Source: Pseudomonas abietaniphila
GTDB taxonomy: Bacteria; Pseudomonadota; Gammaproteobacteria; Pseudomonadales; Pseudomonadaceae
Direction: 5' to 3'
Assembly: GCF_039697315.1 (NCBI RefSeq)
Contig: NZ_CP155619.1
Span: 1,736,001-1,800,000 of the forward strand
DNA: 64,000 nt
Numbering within the stretch: the first letter of the stretch is position 1; each line of letters opens with the position of its first letter. Of the stretch, positions 16,948 to 26,785 are shown piece after piece. Under the pieces are notes generated by a model that saw only the letters and a list, made by a program, of their open reading frames with translations, ran no database searches and was not told the DNA's origin. Made by a program: the position numbers and the translations under genes.

Positions 16948-19302
16948 TCAGTGAACCATCATGCTGGGAGAGGTATGAGATTTGGCGATCCATGCCTCGA
17001 ACGCCAACGCGGTCAGCGGTCGGCTGATCAGATAACCCTGCGCGGTATCGCAGTGCCAACGCTCCAGTAAACGCAAGCTGTGGGCGTATTCGACGCCTTC
17101 GGCCACGACCTTGAGCCCCAGGTTGTGGCTCATTTCGATGGTGGAGCGAACGATCACCGCGTCTTCACTGGTTTCATCCAGATTGCGCACGAACGACTGA
17201 TCGATCTTCAGTTCCTGCACTGGCAGCCGCTTCAAATGCGCCAGAGAGGAATACCCCGTCCCGAAGTCGTCGACCGACAGGCTGATGCCGCACTCTCGCA
17301 GCCGGTTCAGCACCCTCAGCGCATGCTCGGGCTCGCGCATGACAGCACTTTCAGTGATCTCGAATACCAGTTGTTCGGCCGAAACGCGATACAACGTGAG
17401 CAGATTCGACACGCGTTCAGCGAGGTCTTCACTGAGCAGATCGTCTGCGGAGATGTTCACCGACACCTGAACATGCAAGCCACGACGCGCCCATTCGGCC
17501 AACTGGCGCATCGCTTCCTCGATGACCCAGCGGGTGAGAATCTGGATGCTGCCGGTGCGCTCGGCGAGCACGATGAACTCGGCGGGAGAGACGTTCCCGA
17601 ACTGCGGATGCTGCCAGCGCAACAGGGCTTCGGCCTGGCGCACCCGGCCATTGCGAATGTCGAGTTTGGGCTGGTAATGCAGCGTCAATTCGCCATTGCG
17701 CGCAGCATGGCGCAGGTCGCGGATCAGGCTGATCTGACGCTGATGCACCAGGTCTCGACCGTCTTCATAGACCTGCAGACGCCCCGGCAACTGCGCCGCG
17801 TCCTGACGGGCGATGGCGGCGCGCCGGAGCAGCTCGGAAGGCGAATCACCGCTGGCCGGGTACACCGCGATGCCGATGCTGGCATCCAGCGCAATATCGT
17901 GATCACCAATGCGCTGAGGCTTGAGCAACAGGCGTTGCAAACGGTCAGCAACGGCCACTGCGGTGTCGGCCTCGGCGTTGTGGATCAGCAACAGGAATTC
18001 GTTACCTGACAAACGTGCCACGGTGTCGCCCGGCCGCATGGGCAGCTGCAGCTGCTGGCCAATGACCTGCAGCAACTGTTCGACGCCTTCAGGGCCGATG
18101 CTGTCGTTGATGGCGCGAAAGTTGTCGATACCCAGGTACAGCAGGGCCACCGGCCGCTGTGCCGTGACCGCACTGCCCAGACGCTCCATCACCAGCGCGC
18201 GGTTAGGCAGCCCGGTCAGGCCGTCGTGCAGCGCGTTGTGCGCCAGTCGTTGTTCACGCTCGGCAATCCCGCTCTGCATTGAATTGATCGCGCCGGCCAG
18301 CAAACCCAGTTCATCGCTGCGCTCAAGCTTCACCGGCGTACCGTAATCGCCCTCGCCGATACGCTCGGCGGCCATCGCCAGTGCGCGCACCGGCAGCGAG
18401 ACGCTGCGGGCCAGCAACAACGTGCCGATCAACGAGCCCGCCAACGCTGCCAGCGTGATCCAGAACAGTTTTTCGTCCAGCGGCGCGAACGCCTGCATCG
18501 CTTGATCAAGCGGACTCTGCAGCAACGCCACGACCTGATCGCCCGCGCTGTCGCCGGTATTGCCCAGGCTCAGTCGTTTGCTCAGAAAGCTCTGGTCGCC
18601 GTGTTCGGTCATCTGCATCTGATCATTGGCCGGGCTCAGCATCACCCCGCGCAAGCTGTCATACAGCGGCTGGGGTTGGGTACTGATGATTTGCCCCGGC
18701 AACCGATGCACCACCGACAGAAAGGACACCTGCAAACCGCTGAGCGAACGCAGTTCCTGCGCCAGGTCGTCGTCCATGCTGAAACCCATGACCACCTGCG
18801 CGATCGGCAGCGGTGCCAGCACCGTGCTCTCGACCAGCAAGTGCGGTTTGCCCTGCAACGGGACGATCAGCATCGACTGATTGTGGGCCTTCAGGTCGCG
18901 CAGTGCCTGGGTATAGGGAAACGGCGAGCCTTCAGGAATCTGGCCGACCGTGCTCGACAGGACCGTGCCATCCATGCCGAGCAAGAACATGTCATTGGCA
19001 CTGATGCGCGCGCCATGGTTAAGCAGCACCGAACGGATCGTCGCCGAGTCCGCTGACGCCACCGCATCGCGAAAGCCGAAATCGGTCGAGAGCAGTTGCA
19101 CTGCATCGCGCAGCCGCTTGCCGCGCATTTCAAGCAGCCCTTCAAAAACGCGAGTACCGACGTCCAGTTGAGCCTGGGCCTGTTTGCGCACCGCATCCTG
19201 CGTGGCCGCTCTGACCGCCACGAACACCGCACCGACCACGATCAGCAACAGCAGGATCAGGACGCCGGCAATGCGTGCCTGAAAACTAATTCGGAGTTTC
19301 AT
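16948..19302 (-). CDS. Membrane sensor with HAMP, degenerate GGDEF and active-type EAL domain
   Basis: This 784-residue protein has a membrane helix at about 10-32, a periplasmic sensor region to about residue 280, a second helix at about 275-295, HAMP at about 295-350, GGDEF-like at about 360-525 and EAL at about 535-775. The GGDEF signature is replaced by SGNEF, so cyclase activity is unlikely. The EAL domain keeps the catalytic set: E558-A-L-L-R-W, VNIS, FEITES, DDFGTGYSS, ELKIDQSF, VVAEGVE and AQGYLIS. It should therefore hydrolyse c-di-GMP. Its ATG overlaps the end of the upstream cupredoxin gene (19299-19302). The periplasmic sensor may read the redox state set by the neighbouring secreted proteins; that link is inference. 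Confidence 0.92.
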   Translation of the reverse strand: MKLRISFQARIAGVLILLLLIVVGAVFVAVRAATQDAVRKQAQAQLDVGTRVFEGLLEMRGKRLRDAVQLLSTDFGFRDAVASADSATIRSVLLNHGARISANDMFLLGMDGTVLSSTVGQIPEGSPFPYTQALRDLKAHNQSMLIVPLQGKPHLLVESTVLAPLPIAQVVMGFSMDDDLAQELRSLSGLQVSFLSVVHRLPGQIISTQPQPLYDSLRGVMLSPANDQMQMTEHGDQSFLSKRLSLGNTGDSAGDQVVALLQSPLDQAMQAFAPLDEKLFWITLAALAGSLIGTLLLARSVSLPVRALAMAAERIGEGDYGTPVKLERSDELGLLAGAINSMQSGIAEREQRLAHNALHDGLTGLPNRALVMERLGSAVTAQRPVALLYLGIDNFRAINDSIGPEGVEQLLQVIGQQLQLPMRPGDTVARLSGNEFLLLIHNAEADTAVAVADRLQRLLLKPQRIGDHDIALDASIGIAVYPASGDSPSELLRRAAIARQDAAQLPGRLQVYEDGRDLVHQRQISLIRDLRHAARNGELTLHYQPKLDIRNGRVRQAEALLRWQHPQFGNVSPAEFIVLAERTGSIQILTRWVIEEAMRQLAEWARRGLHVQVSVNISADDLLSEDLAERVSNLLTLYRVSAEQLVFEITESAVMREPEHALRVLNRLRECGISLSVDDFGTGYSSLAHLKRLPVQELKIDQSFVRNLDETSEDAVIVRSTIEMSHNLGLKVVAEGVEYAHSLRLLERWHCDTAQGYLISRPLTALAFEAWIAKSHTSPSMMVH

Positions 19303-19970
19303 TCATGGGCCGCTTTATGAAAGGCATCGCCGAACGCACTGGACGGCGGCGCTGCAGGCATGTCGTCATCCTTGGGTTGCACAGCAAGGTTGAAGCGCTG
19401 GTGCAGGCCCGCGGCCGGAATGTCGATTTCGCCTCCTGGCACAGGTTGCATATCAGGCGTTTGTGGGTGCCACAGCGTCGCCACATAGTGACCTGCTGGC
19501 ATTTGGTCTAAGGTCAGCGTGCCTTTGTCGTTGCTTACGCCAAACCAGGGATCGTCGGTCACGTACACATAGCCCAGCATCCAGTCGTGGATATTGCAGC
19601 CCAACACCACCACGCCGGGCTTGTCGAACAGCACAGGGTCTGACGGCGTGCCCCCATACAGACGCAATTCGAAGCGCTTGGCCGGAGAAAAGGAGTACAC
19701 CTGATGGCGGATGTCGTCGCTGTTCGGGAACTTGATCTGTGTGCCGGTCCGCACGGCAAGCACATGCGGCGCGAAGCGCTGATCGCGCTGATCCATATCA
19801 GCCTTGGGCGCAAGATCCGGTTTGCCGGCAGGCCCCTGAAGCGTCAGCACGGCGTCGGTCAGCGGCTTGCCGTTCGCGTCGAAAAAATCGGCGGTAAGCG
19901 TCGCGGCGCTGACAACGGAGCTGAACAGCAGGGCTGAAGCCATCAGCAAAGAGGAGATCACGTGGGTCAT
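19299..19970 (-). CDS. Secreted cupredoxin-like protein ('methylamine utilization' family)
   Basis: This 223-residue exported protein has a signal peptide ending around SAATL (residue about 22). Its cupredoxin fold carries a type 1 copper-like ligand set: H89 in DDIRHQVYSF and C125-N-I-H128-D-W-M131. The compact C-x2-H-x2-M order matches plastocyanin-like domains often annotated as methylamine utilization protein, though no methylamine genes are present. An upstream in-frame ATG at 19991 would add seven residues. I prefer 19970 because it gives a normal signal peptide; neither start has a good ribosome-binding site. It is first in the leftward operon and could deliver an electron or sense copper/redox state for the downstream sensor. 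Confidence 0.82.
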   Translation of the reverse strand: MTHVISSLLMASALLFSSVVSAATLTADFFDANGKPLTDAVLTLQGPAGKPDLAPKADMDQRDQRFAPHVLAVRTGTQIKFPNSDDIRHQVYSFSPAKRFELRLYGGTPSDPVLFDKPGVVVLGCNIHDWMLGYVYVTDDPWFGVSNDKGTLTLDQMPAGHYVATLWHPQTPDMQPVPGGEIDIPAAGLHQRFNLAVQPKDDDMPAAPPSSAFGDAFHKAAHE

Positions 19971-20180
19971 ACAGAAGGTCCAGAACGGCATGGTCGGGAA
20001 AACACAGCGCCGGCCCTGGCAGTTTTTTGCGGTGTCCTGAGGAGATTAACCGCCACTCGGCGGAAGATCACGCATTAAAAGCAGGCACAAAGCCATCACG
20101 CATTTATGACCGACGAAAGGCACAAAGTCACAATCATTTCCTTAATCGACGTCCATATTCAAAGCTATCGACCGCGGCTA

Positions 20181-20208
20181 TTGAAACCTGAGGGCGACTG
20201 CCCCATCT
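20181..20208 (+). promoter_or_regulatory. Sigma-32 (heat-shock) promoter of lon
   Basis: TTGAAA (20181-20186), a 14-bp spacer and CCCCATCT (20201-20208) match the RpoH consensus CTTGAAA N11-16 CCCCATNT closely. The start codon at 20239 is 30 bp downstream, giving a leader of about 25 nt. Confidence 0.85.
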
Positions 20209-20238
20209 AAGCCTCATCTCCATTTATGCAGGTGCCCC

Positions 20239-22656
20239 ATGAGCGACCAGCAATCAGACTCCTCCCATTCGCATCAAGACGACGATCACGAGCACGAAGT
20301 GATCGGTTCGGACCGAAAAAGCCTCGCCCTGCCCGGCCAGAACCTGCCAGACCAGGTCTACATCATCCCGATCCACAACCGCCCCTTCTTCCCGGCTCAA
20401 GTCCTGCCGGTCATCGTCAATGAAGAGCCGTGGGCCGAAACACTGGAGCTGGTGAGTAAATCCGATCATCACTCCCTGGCGCTGTTCTTCATGGACACAC
20501 CGCCCGAAGACCCGCGCCATTTCGACACCAAGGCGCTGCCTGAGTACGGCACGCTGGTGAAGGTGCATCACGCCAGCCGCGAGAACGGCAAACTGCAATT
20601 CGTCGCTCAGGGCCTGAGCCGTGTGCGCATCAAGACTTGGCTCAAACACCATCGCCCGCCGTTCCTGGTGGAAGTCGAATACCCGCACCAGCCCAACGAG
20701 CCGACCGATGAGGTCAAGGCGTATGGCATGGCCCTGATCAACGCGATCAAGGAGCTGCTGCCGCTCAACCCGCTGTACAGCGAAGAGCTGAAGAATTATC
20801 TCAACCGCTTCAGTCCCAACGATCCATCGCCCCTCACCGACTTCGCCGCAGCCCTGACCTCCGCCACCGGCGTCGAGCTGCAGGAAGTGCTCGATTGCGT
20901 GCCTGTGCTCAAGCGTATGGAGAAAGTCCTGCCGATGCTGCGCAAGGAAGTCGAAGTCGCGCGCCTGCAGAAAGAGATTTCTGCGGAAGTTAACCGCAAG
21001 ATCGGCGAGCACCAGCGAGAGTTCTTCCTTAAGGAACAACTCAAGGTCATTCAGCAAGAGCTGGGCCTGACCAAAGACGATCGCAGCGCGGACATCGAAC
21101 AGTTCGAACAGCGCCTGGAAGGCAAAGTCCTGCCAGCGCAGGTGCAAAAGCGCCTCGATGAGGAAATGAACAAGCTGTCGATCCTCGAAACCGGCTCGCC
21201 GGAATATGCCGTGACCCGCAATTACCTGGACTGGGCGACCTCAGTGCCGTGGGGCGTGTACGGCGAAGACAAGCTCGACCTCAAACACGCGCGCAAGGTG
21301 CTCGATAAACACCATGCGGGCCTTGATGACATCAAGGACCGCATCCTTGAGTTCCTCGCGGTCGGTGCCTACAAAGGCGAAATCAGCGGCTCGATCGTGC
21401 TGCTGGTGGGGCCGCCGGGCGTGGGCAAGACCAGTGTCGGCAAGTCCATCGCTGAATCCCTGGGCCGGCCGTTCTACCGTTTCAGCGTCGGCGGCATGCG
21501 CGACGAGGCCGAGATCAAGGGCCATCGTCGAACCTACATCGGTGCGCAGCCGGGCAAACTGGTGCAGGCGTTGAAAGACGTCGAGGTCATGAACCCGGTC
21601 ATCATGCTCGACGAAATCGACAAGATGGGCCAGAGCTACCAGGGCGACCCGGCGTCGGCGCTGCTGGAAACCCTCGATCCGGAGCAGAACGTCGAATTCC
21701 TCGACCATTACCTGGATTTGCGGATGGACCTGTCGAAGGTCCTGTTCGTCTGCACCGCCAACACCCTCGACTCCATCCCAGGCCCGCTGCTGGACCGGAT
21801 GGAAGTGATTCGCCTGTCGGGTTACATCACCGAAGAAAAAGTCGCCATCGCCAAGCGCCACCTGTGGCCGAAGCTGCTGGAAAAAGCCGGGGTCTCCAAG
21901 AACAGCCTGAGCATCAGCGACAGCGCGCTCAAAGCCTTGATCGACGGCTACGCCCGCGAGGCCGGGGTGCGTCAGCTGGAGAAGCAGCTGGGCAAACTGG
22001 TGCGCAAGGCGGTCATGAAGCTGATCGAAGACCCTAAAGCCGTCATCAAGCTGGGCCCCAAAGACCTGGAAACCTCGCTGGGCCATCCCGTGTTCCGTAA
22101 CGAACAAGTGCTGTCGGGAACAGGCGTGATCACAGGGCTTGCCTGGACCAGCATGGGCGGCGCGACACTGCCGATCGAAGCGACGCGCATTCACACCCAT
22201 AACCGTGGCTTCAAACTCACGGGTCAACTGGGCGATGTGATGAAGGAGTCCGCGGAAATCGCCTACAGCTACGTCAGTTCCAATCTGGCGAAGTTTGGCG
22301 GCGACAAAGGCTTCTTCGACGAAGCGTTCGTGCACCTTCACGTGCCGGAGGGCGCGACACCGAAGGACGGCCCGAGCGCGGGCGTGACCATGGCCAGTGC
22401 TTTGCTTTCTCTGGCGCGCAATCAGGCGCCGAAGAAAGGCGTGGCCATGACCGGCGAGCTGACGCTTACCGGCCACGTGCTGCCCATCGGTGGCGTGCGC
22501 GAGAAGGTCATTGCAGCGCGTCGGCAGAAGATTTTCGAACTGATTCTGCCGGAGCCGAACCGTGGCAACTTCGACGAACTGCCGGACTATTTGAAAGAAG
22601 GCATCACCGTGCACTTTGCCAAACGCTTCTCGGACGTGGCGAAGATTTTGTTCTAA
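20239..22656 (+). CDS. lon: ATP-dependent Lon-family protease (probable AsrA-type)
   Basis: This 805-residue cytoplasmic AAA+ serine protease has a His/Asp-rich N-terminal tail (SHSHQDDDHEHE), a LON substrate-binding domain at about 40-240 and a coiled linker to about 340. The Walker A motif GPPGVGKTS is near 392, Walker B is in VIMLDEID and the proteolytic dyad is S713 (PKDGPSAGV) with K756. Pseudomonas usually has a canonical lon elsewhere. Gene order relative to pdxJ/era/algU matches P. aeruginosa PA0779 (asrA), so this is probably the second, heat-inducible Lon. The sigma-32 promoter at 20181-20208 agrees with that. Assignment to AsrA rests on remembered synteny, not on an alignment. Confidence 0.93.
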   Translation: MSDQQSDSSHSHQDDDHEHEVIGSDRKSLALPGQNLPDQVYIIPIHNRPFFPAQVLPVIVNEEPWAETLELVSKSDHHSLALFFMDTPPEDPRHFDTKALPEYGTLVKVHHASRENGKLQFVAQGLSRVRIKTWLKHHRPPFLVEVEYPHQPNEPTDEVKAYGMALINAIKELLPLNPLYSEELKNYLNRFSPNDPSPLTDFAAALTSATGVELQEVLDCVPVLKRMEKVLPMLRKEVEVARLQKEISAEVNRKIGEHQREFFLKEQLKVIQQELGLTKDDRSADIEQFEQRLEGKVLPAQVQKRLDEEMNKLSILETGSPEYAVTRNYLDWATSVPWGVYGEDKLDLKHARKVLDKHHAGLDDIKDRILEFLAVGAYKGEISGSIVLLVGPPGVGKTSVGKSIAESLGRPFYRFSVGGMRDEAEIKGHRRTYIGAQPGKLVQALKDVEVMNPVIMLDEIDKMGQSYQGDPASALLETLDPEQNVEFLDHYLDLRMDLSKVLFVCTANTLDSIPGPLLDRMEVIRLSGYITEEKVAIAKRHLWPKLLEKAGVSKNSLSISDSALKALIDGYAREAGVRQLEKQLGKLVRKAVMKLIEDPKAVIKLGPKDLETSLGHPVFRNEQVLSGTGVITGLAWTSMGGATLPIEATRIHTHNRGFKLTGQLGDVMKESAEIAYSYVSSNLAKFGGDKGFFDEAFVHLHVPEGATPKDGPSAGVTMASALLSLARNQAPKKGVAMTGELTLTGHVLPIGGVREKVIAARRQKIFELILPEPNRGNFDELPDYLKEGITVHFAKRFSDVAKILF

Positions 22657-22696
22657 AGCCTATGCCGAAGCCTGATGCAGCCCTCGGGCTGCCTCT

Positions 22697-22861
22697 GCCG
22701 AAAGGCGTAGGAGCGCGGCTTGTCCCGCGACCTGCTGCGAAGCAGCAGCAAATCCTGACACTGCGGTGTGCCTGAACCCACTCCAGTGTCAGGATTTACG
22801 ACGACTGCGTCGCCGATCGCGGGACAAGCCACGCTCCCACGCCCTCCGGGCAGAATCAAAA
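22697..22861. repeat. Family B REP palindromic pair
   Basis: The left arm (GGCGTAGGAGCGCGGCTTGT, then CCCGCGACC) and the right arm (GATCGCGGGACAAGCC, then ACGCTCCCACGCC) form a long inverted repeat. An inner inverted pair lies between them: AATCCTGACACTG near 22751-22763 and CAGTGTCAGGATT near 22784-22796. It is the same family as 14880-15602. It fills the gap between lon and the I42-type inhibitor gene and could act as a transcription barrier. Confidence 0.85.
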
Positions 22862-22929
22862 TCCAGATCGCTCAAAAACTCATCCTGTTCGGTTATGCTC
22901 CCCTCACGTTGCCTACGACCGGAGCCTCC

Positions 22930-23322
22930 ATGACCCCTGCCCGCCTGCTCGTTCCGCTGAGCCTTGCCCTGCTGGCCGCCTGCGCCCAGCAACCGAAACA
23001 GATCGTGTCCCTCGACGATCAGAAAGACTGCCCGATCACCCTCAAGACCGGCCAGACCCTGATGCTGATGCTCCCCAGCAACCCCACCACCGGGCACCGC
23101 TGGCTGATGCAGAATCCCGCGCCGTCGATCCTCAATGCCATGGGCCCGGAAGTGTTCAACACCCCGGAAGACGTGGGCATGGTCGGCACCGAAGGCCAGT
23201 CGGTCTGGCGCTACAAGGCCGCCAACGCCGGCACAGGTCACCTGATGATGGTCTATCAACAGCCTTGGGCACCGGAAGTCCGCCCGGAGCGCACGTTTGA
23301 CTGTGCGATCACGGTCAATTGA
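22930..23322 (+). CDS. Chagasin-like (I42) protease inhibitor, lipoprotein
   Basis: This 130-residue protein has a lipoprotein signal peptide and lipobox LLAAC at about residues 15-19. The mature domain is chagasin-like: GQTLMLMLPSNPTTGHRW carries the NPTTG loop that inserts into the active site of papain-type cysteine proteases, and later GTGHLMMVYQQPW matches the second and third loops. ATG 22930 is preceded by GGAG at 22921-22924. It probably protects the envelope from host or own cysteine proteases. The gene is alone between the REP element and cmoA. Confidence 0.85.
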   Translation: MTPARLLVPLSLALLAACAQQPKQIVSLDDQKDCPITLKTGQTLMLMLPSNPTTGHRWLMQNPAPSILNAMGPEVFNTPEDVGMVGTEGQSVWRYKAANAGTGHLMMVYQQPWAPEVRPERTFDCAITVN

Positions 23323-23413
23323 GGCTTGCCACCCGAACGATGAGATGAGGTTTCGGCCGGACGCCACAATTGGCTAAAATGCCGCACTTTTCGCCTCATC
23401 CCCCGGAATCGCC

Positions 23414-24157
23414 GTGAGCCAAGAACCCGACCGCATTTTCGCCCAGCCGCTGGCCCAGGTGCCTGACTTCGCCTTCAACGAGGACGTGGTGCGTGTGTTC
23501 CCGGACATGATCAAGCGTTCGGTGCCGGGTTATCCGACCATTGTCGAGAACCTCGGCGTGCTCGCAGCACAGTTCGCCCAGCCCCACAGCGTGCTGTACG
23601 ACCTTGGAAGCTCTCTGGGCGCGGTGACCCAGGCCTTGCGCCGCCATGTGCGCACCGAAGATTGCCGGGTGATCGCCATCGACAACTCGGCCGCGATGGT
23701 CGAGCGCTGCCGCGAGTACCTGAATGCGCAAGACTCGATGTTCCAGGAGTTGCTGCCGGTAGACGTCATCGAAGGCGACATTCTCGCCCTCGAATTCCAG
23801 CCCGCCTCGGTCGTTGCACTGAACTTCACGCTGCAATTCATTGCACCCGATCAGCGCCTGGCATTGCTCGGTCGCATTCGCCGCTCCCTGTTGCCCGGTG
23901 GCGCGTTGATCCTGTCCGAAAAACTGCGCTTTGACGACACCGAGGAACACGCCCTGCTCACCGACCTGCACGTCGCCTTCAAGCGCGCCAACGGTTACAG
24001 CGAACTGGAAATCGCCCAGAAACGCAGCGCCATCGAAAACGTGATGAAACCCGACAGCCTTGAACAACACCGCGAACGCCTGCTCTCGGCGGGCTTCTCC
24101 AAAGTCGTGCCCTGGTTCCAGTGCCTTAATTTCGCCTCTCTGATTGCCCTGCCATGA
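23414..24157 (+). CDS. cmoA: Carboxy-S-adenosyl-L-methionine synthase
   Basis: CmoA converts S-adenosylmethionine and prephenate to carboxy-SAM, the donor for the cmo5U34 wobble modification of tRNA. The 247-residue protein is a Rossmann methyltransferase fold with [14 protein letters not shown] (SAM loop), [13 protein letters not shown] and LNFTLQFI. The N-terminus [20 protein letters not shown] is characteristic. The start is GTG at 23414; no ATG fits the conserved N-terminus. The stop overlaps the cmoB ATG (24154-24157), so the two consecutive pathway enzymes are coupled. Confidence 0.96.
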   Translation: MSQEPDRIFAQPLAQVPDFAFNEDVVRVFPDMIKRSVPGYPTIVENLGVLAAQFAQPHSVLYDLGSSLGAVTQALRRHVRTEDCRVIAIDNSAAMVERCREYLNAQDSMFQELLPVDVIEGDILALEFQPASVVALNFTLQFIAPDQRLALLGRIRRSLLPGGALILSEKLRFDDTEEHALLTDLHVAFKRANGYSELEIAQKRSAIENVMKPDSLEQHRERLLSAGFSKVVPWFQCLNFASLIALP

Positions 24158-25113
24158 TCGATTTAGCCCCACTGGTCCGCCGTCTGGCGGGCACACCGCT
24201 GTATGCCTGGGCCCAAGGCCTGCAAGCGCAACTCGACGCGAAGATGGAAAAAGGTCACGGCGATCTGGAGCGCTGGCAAGGTGCATTGAATGCGCTGCCA
24301 GCGCTGCTGCCCAGCCGCGTCGAACTCAAGGATGACTTTATCCTGGATGCCGACTGCGACGACGCCACCCGCGAACAGACCCGCGCCGCCCTGATGGGAC
24401 TGTCGCCTTGGCGTAAAGGGCCATTCGATGTATTTGGCGTGCACGTCGACACCGAATGGCGGTCGGACTGGAAATGGTCGCGTGTTTCACCGCACCTGGA
24501 TCTGGTGGGCAAACGCGTCCTGGATGTGGGTTGCGGCAACGGTTATTACCAATGGCGCATGCTTGGCGCCGGCGCTGACAGCGTGATTGGCGTCGACCCG
24601 AACTGGCTGTTCTTCTGCCAGTTCCAGGCCATGCAACGCTACTTGCCGGATTTGCCGGCGTGGCACCTGCCGTTCACGCTGGAAGACCTGCCCGCGCGGC
24701 TCGAAGGGTTTGACACGGTGTTTTCCATGGGTGTGCTGTACCACCGCAAGTCACCCATCGATCACTTGCTGGCGCTGAAGGATTGCCTGGTCAAAGGCGG
24801 CGAACTGGTGCTGGAAACCATGGTGGTCGAAGGCGACGTGCATCAAGTGCTGGTGCCGGAAGACCGCTATTCGCAGATGCGCAACGTATGGTTCCTGCCG
24901 TCCGTGCCTGCGCTGGAACTGTGGCTGCGCCGTGCCGGTTTCGTGGATGTGCGCTGCGTGGACGTGAGCACCACCACGGTCGAGGAACAACGCGGCACCG
25001 AGTGGATGCGTTACCAGTCGCTGAGCGACTTCCTCGATCCGAACGACCACAGCAAAACGGTGGAAGGCCTCCCAGCGCCGCGTCGTGCGGTGATTGTTGG
25101 GCGTAAGGCCTGA
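24154..25113 (+). CDS. cmoB: tRNA 5-carboxymethoxyuridine methyltransferase
   Basis: CmoB transfers the carboxymethyl group from carboxy-SAM to 5-hydroxyuridine 34 in tRNAs. The protein has 319 residues, the standard family length. It has the family-specific N-terminal domain ([14 protein letters not shown]) and the SAM-type loop [17 protein letters not shown]. The segment [19 protein letters not shown] and the conserved [13 protein letters not shown] follow. The ATG overlaps the cmoA stop by 4 bp. Confidence 0.96.
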   Translation: MIDLAPLVRRLAGTPLYAWAQGLQAQLDAKMEKGHGDLERWQGALNALPALLPSRVELKDDFILDADCDDATREQTRAALMGLSPWRKGPFDVFGVHVDTEWRSDWKWSRVSPHLDLVGKRVLDVGCGNGYYQWRMLGAGADSVIGVDPNWLFFCQFQAMQRYLPDLPAWHLPFTLEDLPARLEGFDTVFSMGVLYHRKSPIDHLLALKDCLVKGGELVLETMVVEGDVHQVLVPEDRYSQMRNVWFLPSVPALELWLRRAGFVDVRCVDVSTTTVEEQRGTEWMRYQSLSDFLDPNDHSKTVEGLPAPRRAVIVGRKA

Positions 25114-25120
25114 AGCTGCA

Positions 25121-25236
25121 GATGATCGTTCCCACGCTCCGCGTGGGCATGCGGCTCAGGACGCTCTGCGTCCCCCCGGCGTGACGCGGAGCGCGGGAAC
25201 GAACACTAATCGCGAATAAATTCGCTCCCACAGGTT
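25121..25236. repeat. Family C palindromic repeat between cmoB and pdxJ
   Basis: GTTCCCACGCTCCGCGTGGG (from 25128) and the facing GACGCGGAGCGCGGGAAC (to about 25201) form an inverted repeat about 75 bp long. A half copy of the common REP word (GCGAATAAATTCGCTCCCAC) follows at 25212-25231. It lies between convergent genes. A second family C copy is at 48291-48395. Confidence 0.85.
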
Positions 25237-25257
25237 TAACTTGGTGCGGCCGTCAGA

Positions 25258-26004
25258 TCACGCCTTCGCAGCAGCTGCCAGAATCAGCGCCTTCATCTCC
25301 GACACTGCCGACTTGAAGCCCACGAACAGCGCGTGCGCCACCAGCGCGTGGCCGATGTTCAGTTCGTTAATGCCCTTTATCGCCGCGACCCCCTCGACGT
25401 TGTGGTAATGCAGACCGTGGCCTGCATTGACGATCAACCCCTGCGCCAGACCGAACGCGACACCGTCGGCCACTCGCTTCAGCTCTTCGGCGACGTCGGT
25501 CGGTGTTTCGGCATCGGCGTAACGGCCGGTGTGCAATTCAATGGCAGGAGCCCCGACGCGCGCGGAGGCCTCGATTTGACGCTCATCCGCGTCGATGAAC
25601 AGCGATACCTCGCTGCCCATCGCGGACAGGCGTTGCACCGCTGCCTTGATACGCGCTTCCTGACCCGCGACATCAAGGCCACCCTCGGTGGTCAGTTCCT
25701 GCCGGGTTTCCGGGACCAGGCAGATATGCGCCGGACGGATACGCTCGGCAAACGCCATCATTTCCTCGGTCACGCCCATTTCGAAGTTCATGCGTGTCTG
25801 CAGCACATCCTTGAGCAGCAGCACGTCGCGCTCCTGAATGTGCCGGCGATCTTCGCGCAGGTGCACGGTGATGCCATCGGCGCCCGCCTCTTCGGCGTCA
25901 AGCGCAGCTTTCACCGGGTCGGGGTAACGGGTGCCACGGGCCTGGCGCAGCGTCGCCACGTGGTCGATGTTCACGCCAAGCAGAATACGGGTGCTGTGGG
26001 TCAC
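25258..26004 (-). CDS. pdxJ: Pyridoxine 5'-phosphate synthase
   Basis: PdxJ condenses 1-deoxyxylulose 5-phosphate with 3-amino-2-oxopropyl phosphate to form pyridoxine 5'-phosphate. The protein has 248 residues and is a TIM barrel. The start [23 protein letters not shown] is diagnostic, followed by [16 protein letters not shown] and [12 protein letters not shown]. The loop [10 protein letters not shown] carries late active-site residues. It is the last gene of the leftward lepA-to-pdxJ block; recO lies 45 bp upstream. Clustering of pdxJ with recO and era is common in gamma-proteobacteria. Confidence 0.97.
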   Translation of the reverse strand: MTHSTRILLGVNIDHVATLRQARGTRYPDPVKAALDAEEAGADGITVHLREDRRHIQERDVLLLKDVLQTRMNFEMGVTEEMMAFAERIRPAHICLVPETRQELTTEGGLDVAGQEARIKAAVQRLSAMGSEVSLFIDADERQIEASARVGAPAIELHTGRYADAETPTDVAEELKRVADGVAFGLAQGLIVNAGHGLHYHNVEGVAAIKGINELNIGHALVAHALFVGFKSAVSEMKALILAAAAKA

Positions 26005-26049
26005 TGTGTTCTCCTGAAAACTTGATCGGCCAGGCGCACGACGGCCTGA

Positions 26050-26739
26050 CTAGGGCTTACGAAACAATTCACGGCTTACGAGAGGGCGACCGCCCAGATG
26101 CACCGCCAGCGCCTGACGCATCAGACGCTTGGCCGCAGACAGTGCGCCCGGCGCACTCCAGTCCGCTTCTGACATCGCCAGCAACTCGACGCCCTGAAAC
26201 AATCCGGGCTGAAACAGATACACCCGCTCAAGGCCGGCGTCTACCTGCAGGCGGTACATGCCGTCGCTGGCCAACGGGTCGCCATTGATGTCCGCATCAA
26301 GGGCGAAACCGTAACCCAGGTCGTCCAGCAGACGCCACTCGAACGAACGCAGCAACGGCTCCAGCGCACGCCCTTCGGCCAACGCCACCAGCGTGGCCGC
26401 ATAGTGATCGAACACACCTGGATGCGGATCTTCGGCGGGCAGCAGGCGGATCAGTAATTCGTTGAGGTACAGGCCGCTGAACAGCGCTTCACCTTCCAGC
26501 CAGGCGGCGATACCCGAGCTTTCCATGCGCCCGACGTTTTTAAGCTCTCCACGCCCCCGGAATTCGACATCCAGGGGCACGAACGGCCGCGCCAGCGACC
26601 CGGCCTTGCCCCGCGCACTGCGCAGCACCGCACGCAAACGGCCTTTGGGCGTGAGGAAATCAACCAAAGCGCTGTTTTCGCGATAGGGCCGACTGTGCAA
26701 CACATAGGCGAGTTGGCTGGCGGGAGGGGTTTGCGACAT
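26050..26739 (-). CDS. recO: DNA repair protein RecO
   Basis: RecO works with RecR to load RecA on SSB-covered gaps. The protein has 229 residues. The N-terminal OB-fold starts with [20 protein letters not shown] and includes [10 protein letters not shown]. The C-terminal helical domain includes [19 protein letters not shown]. The zinc-binding cysteines present in some RecO proteins are absent here, as in many gamma-proteobacteria. I use ATG 26739 (MSQTPPAS) rather than the start at 26775, since the extension ([11 protein letters not shown]) is not part of the family. Confidence 0.95.
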   Translation of the reverse strand: MSQTPPASQLAYVLHSRPYRENSALVDFLTPKGRLRAVLRSARGKAGSLARPFVPLDVEFRGRGELKNVGRMESSGIAAWLEGEALFSGLYLNELLIRLLPAEDPHPGVFDHYAATLVALAEGRALEPLLRSFEWRLLDDLGYGFALDADINGDPLASDGMYRLQVDAGLERVYLFQPGLFQGVELLAMSEADWSAPGALSAAKRLMRQALAVHLGGRPLVSRELFRKP

Positions 26740-26785
26740 TGCTATCTCAATGAAAGAACGCGGTCTTACAGGCAATCTAAAACCA

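Noticed and set aside
19299..19970. Methylamine metabolism from the family name of the cupredoxin.
   Set aside because: No mau genes or amine dehydrogenase are present; only the cupredoxin fold and copper-ligand pattern are supported.
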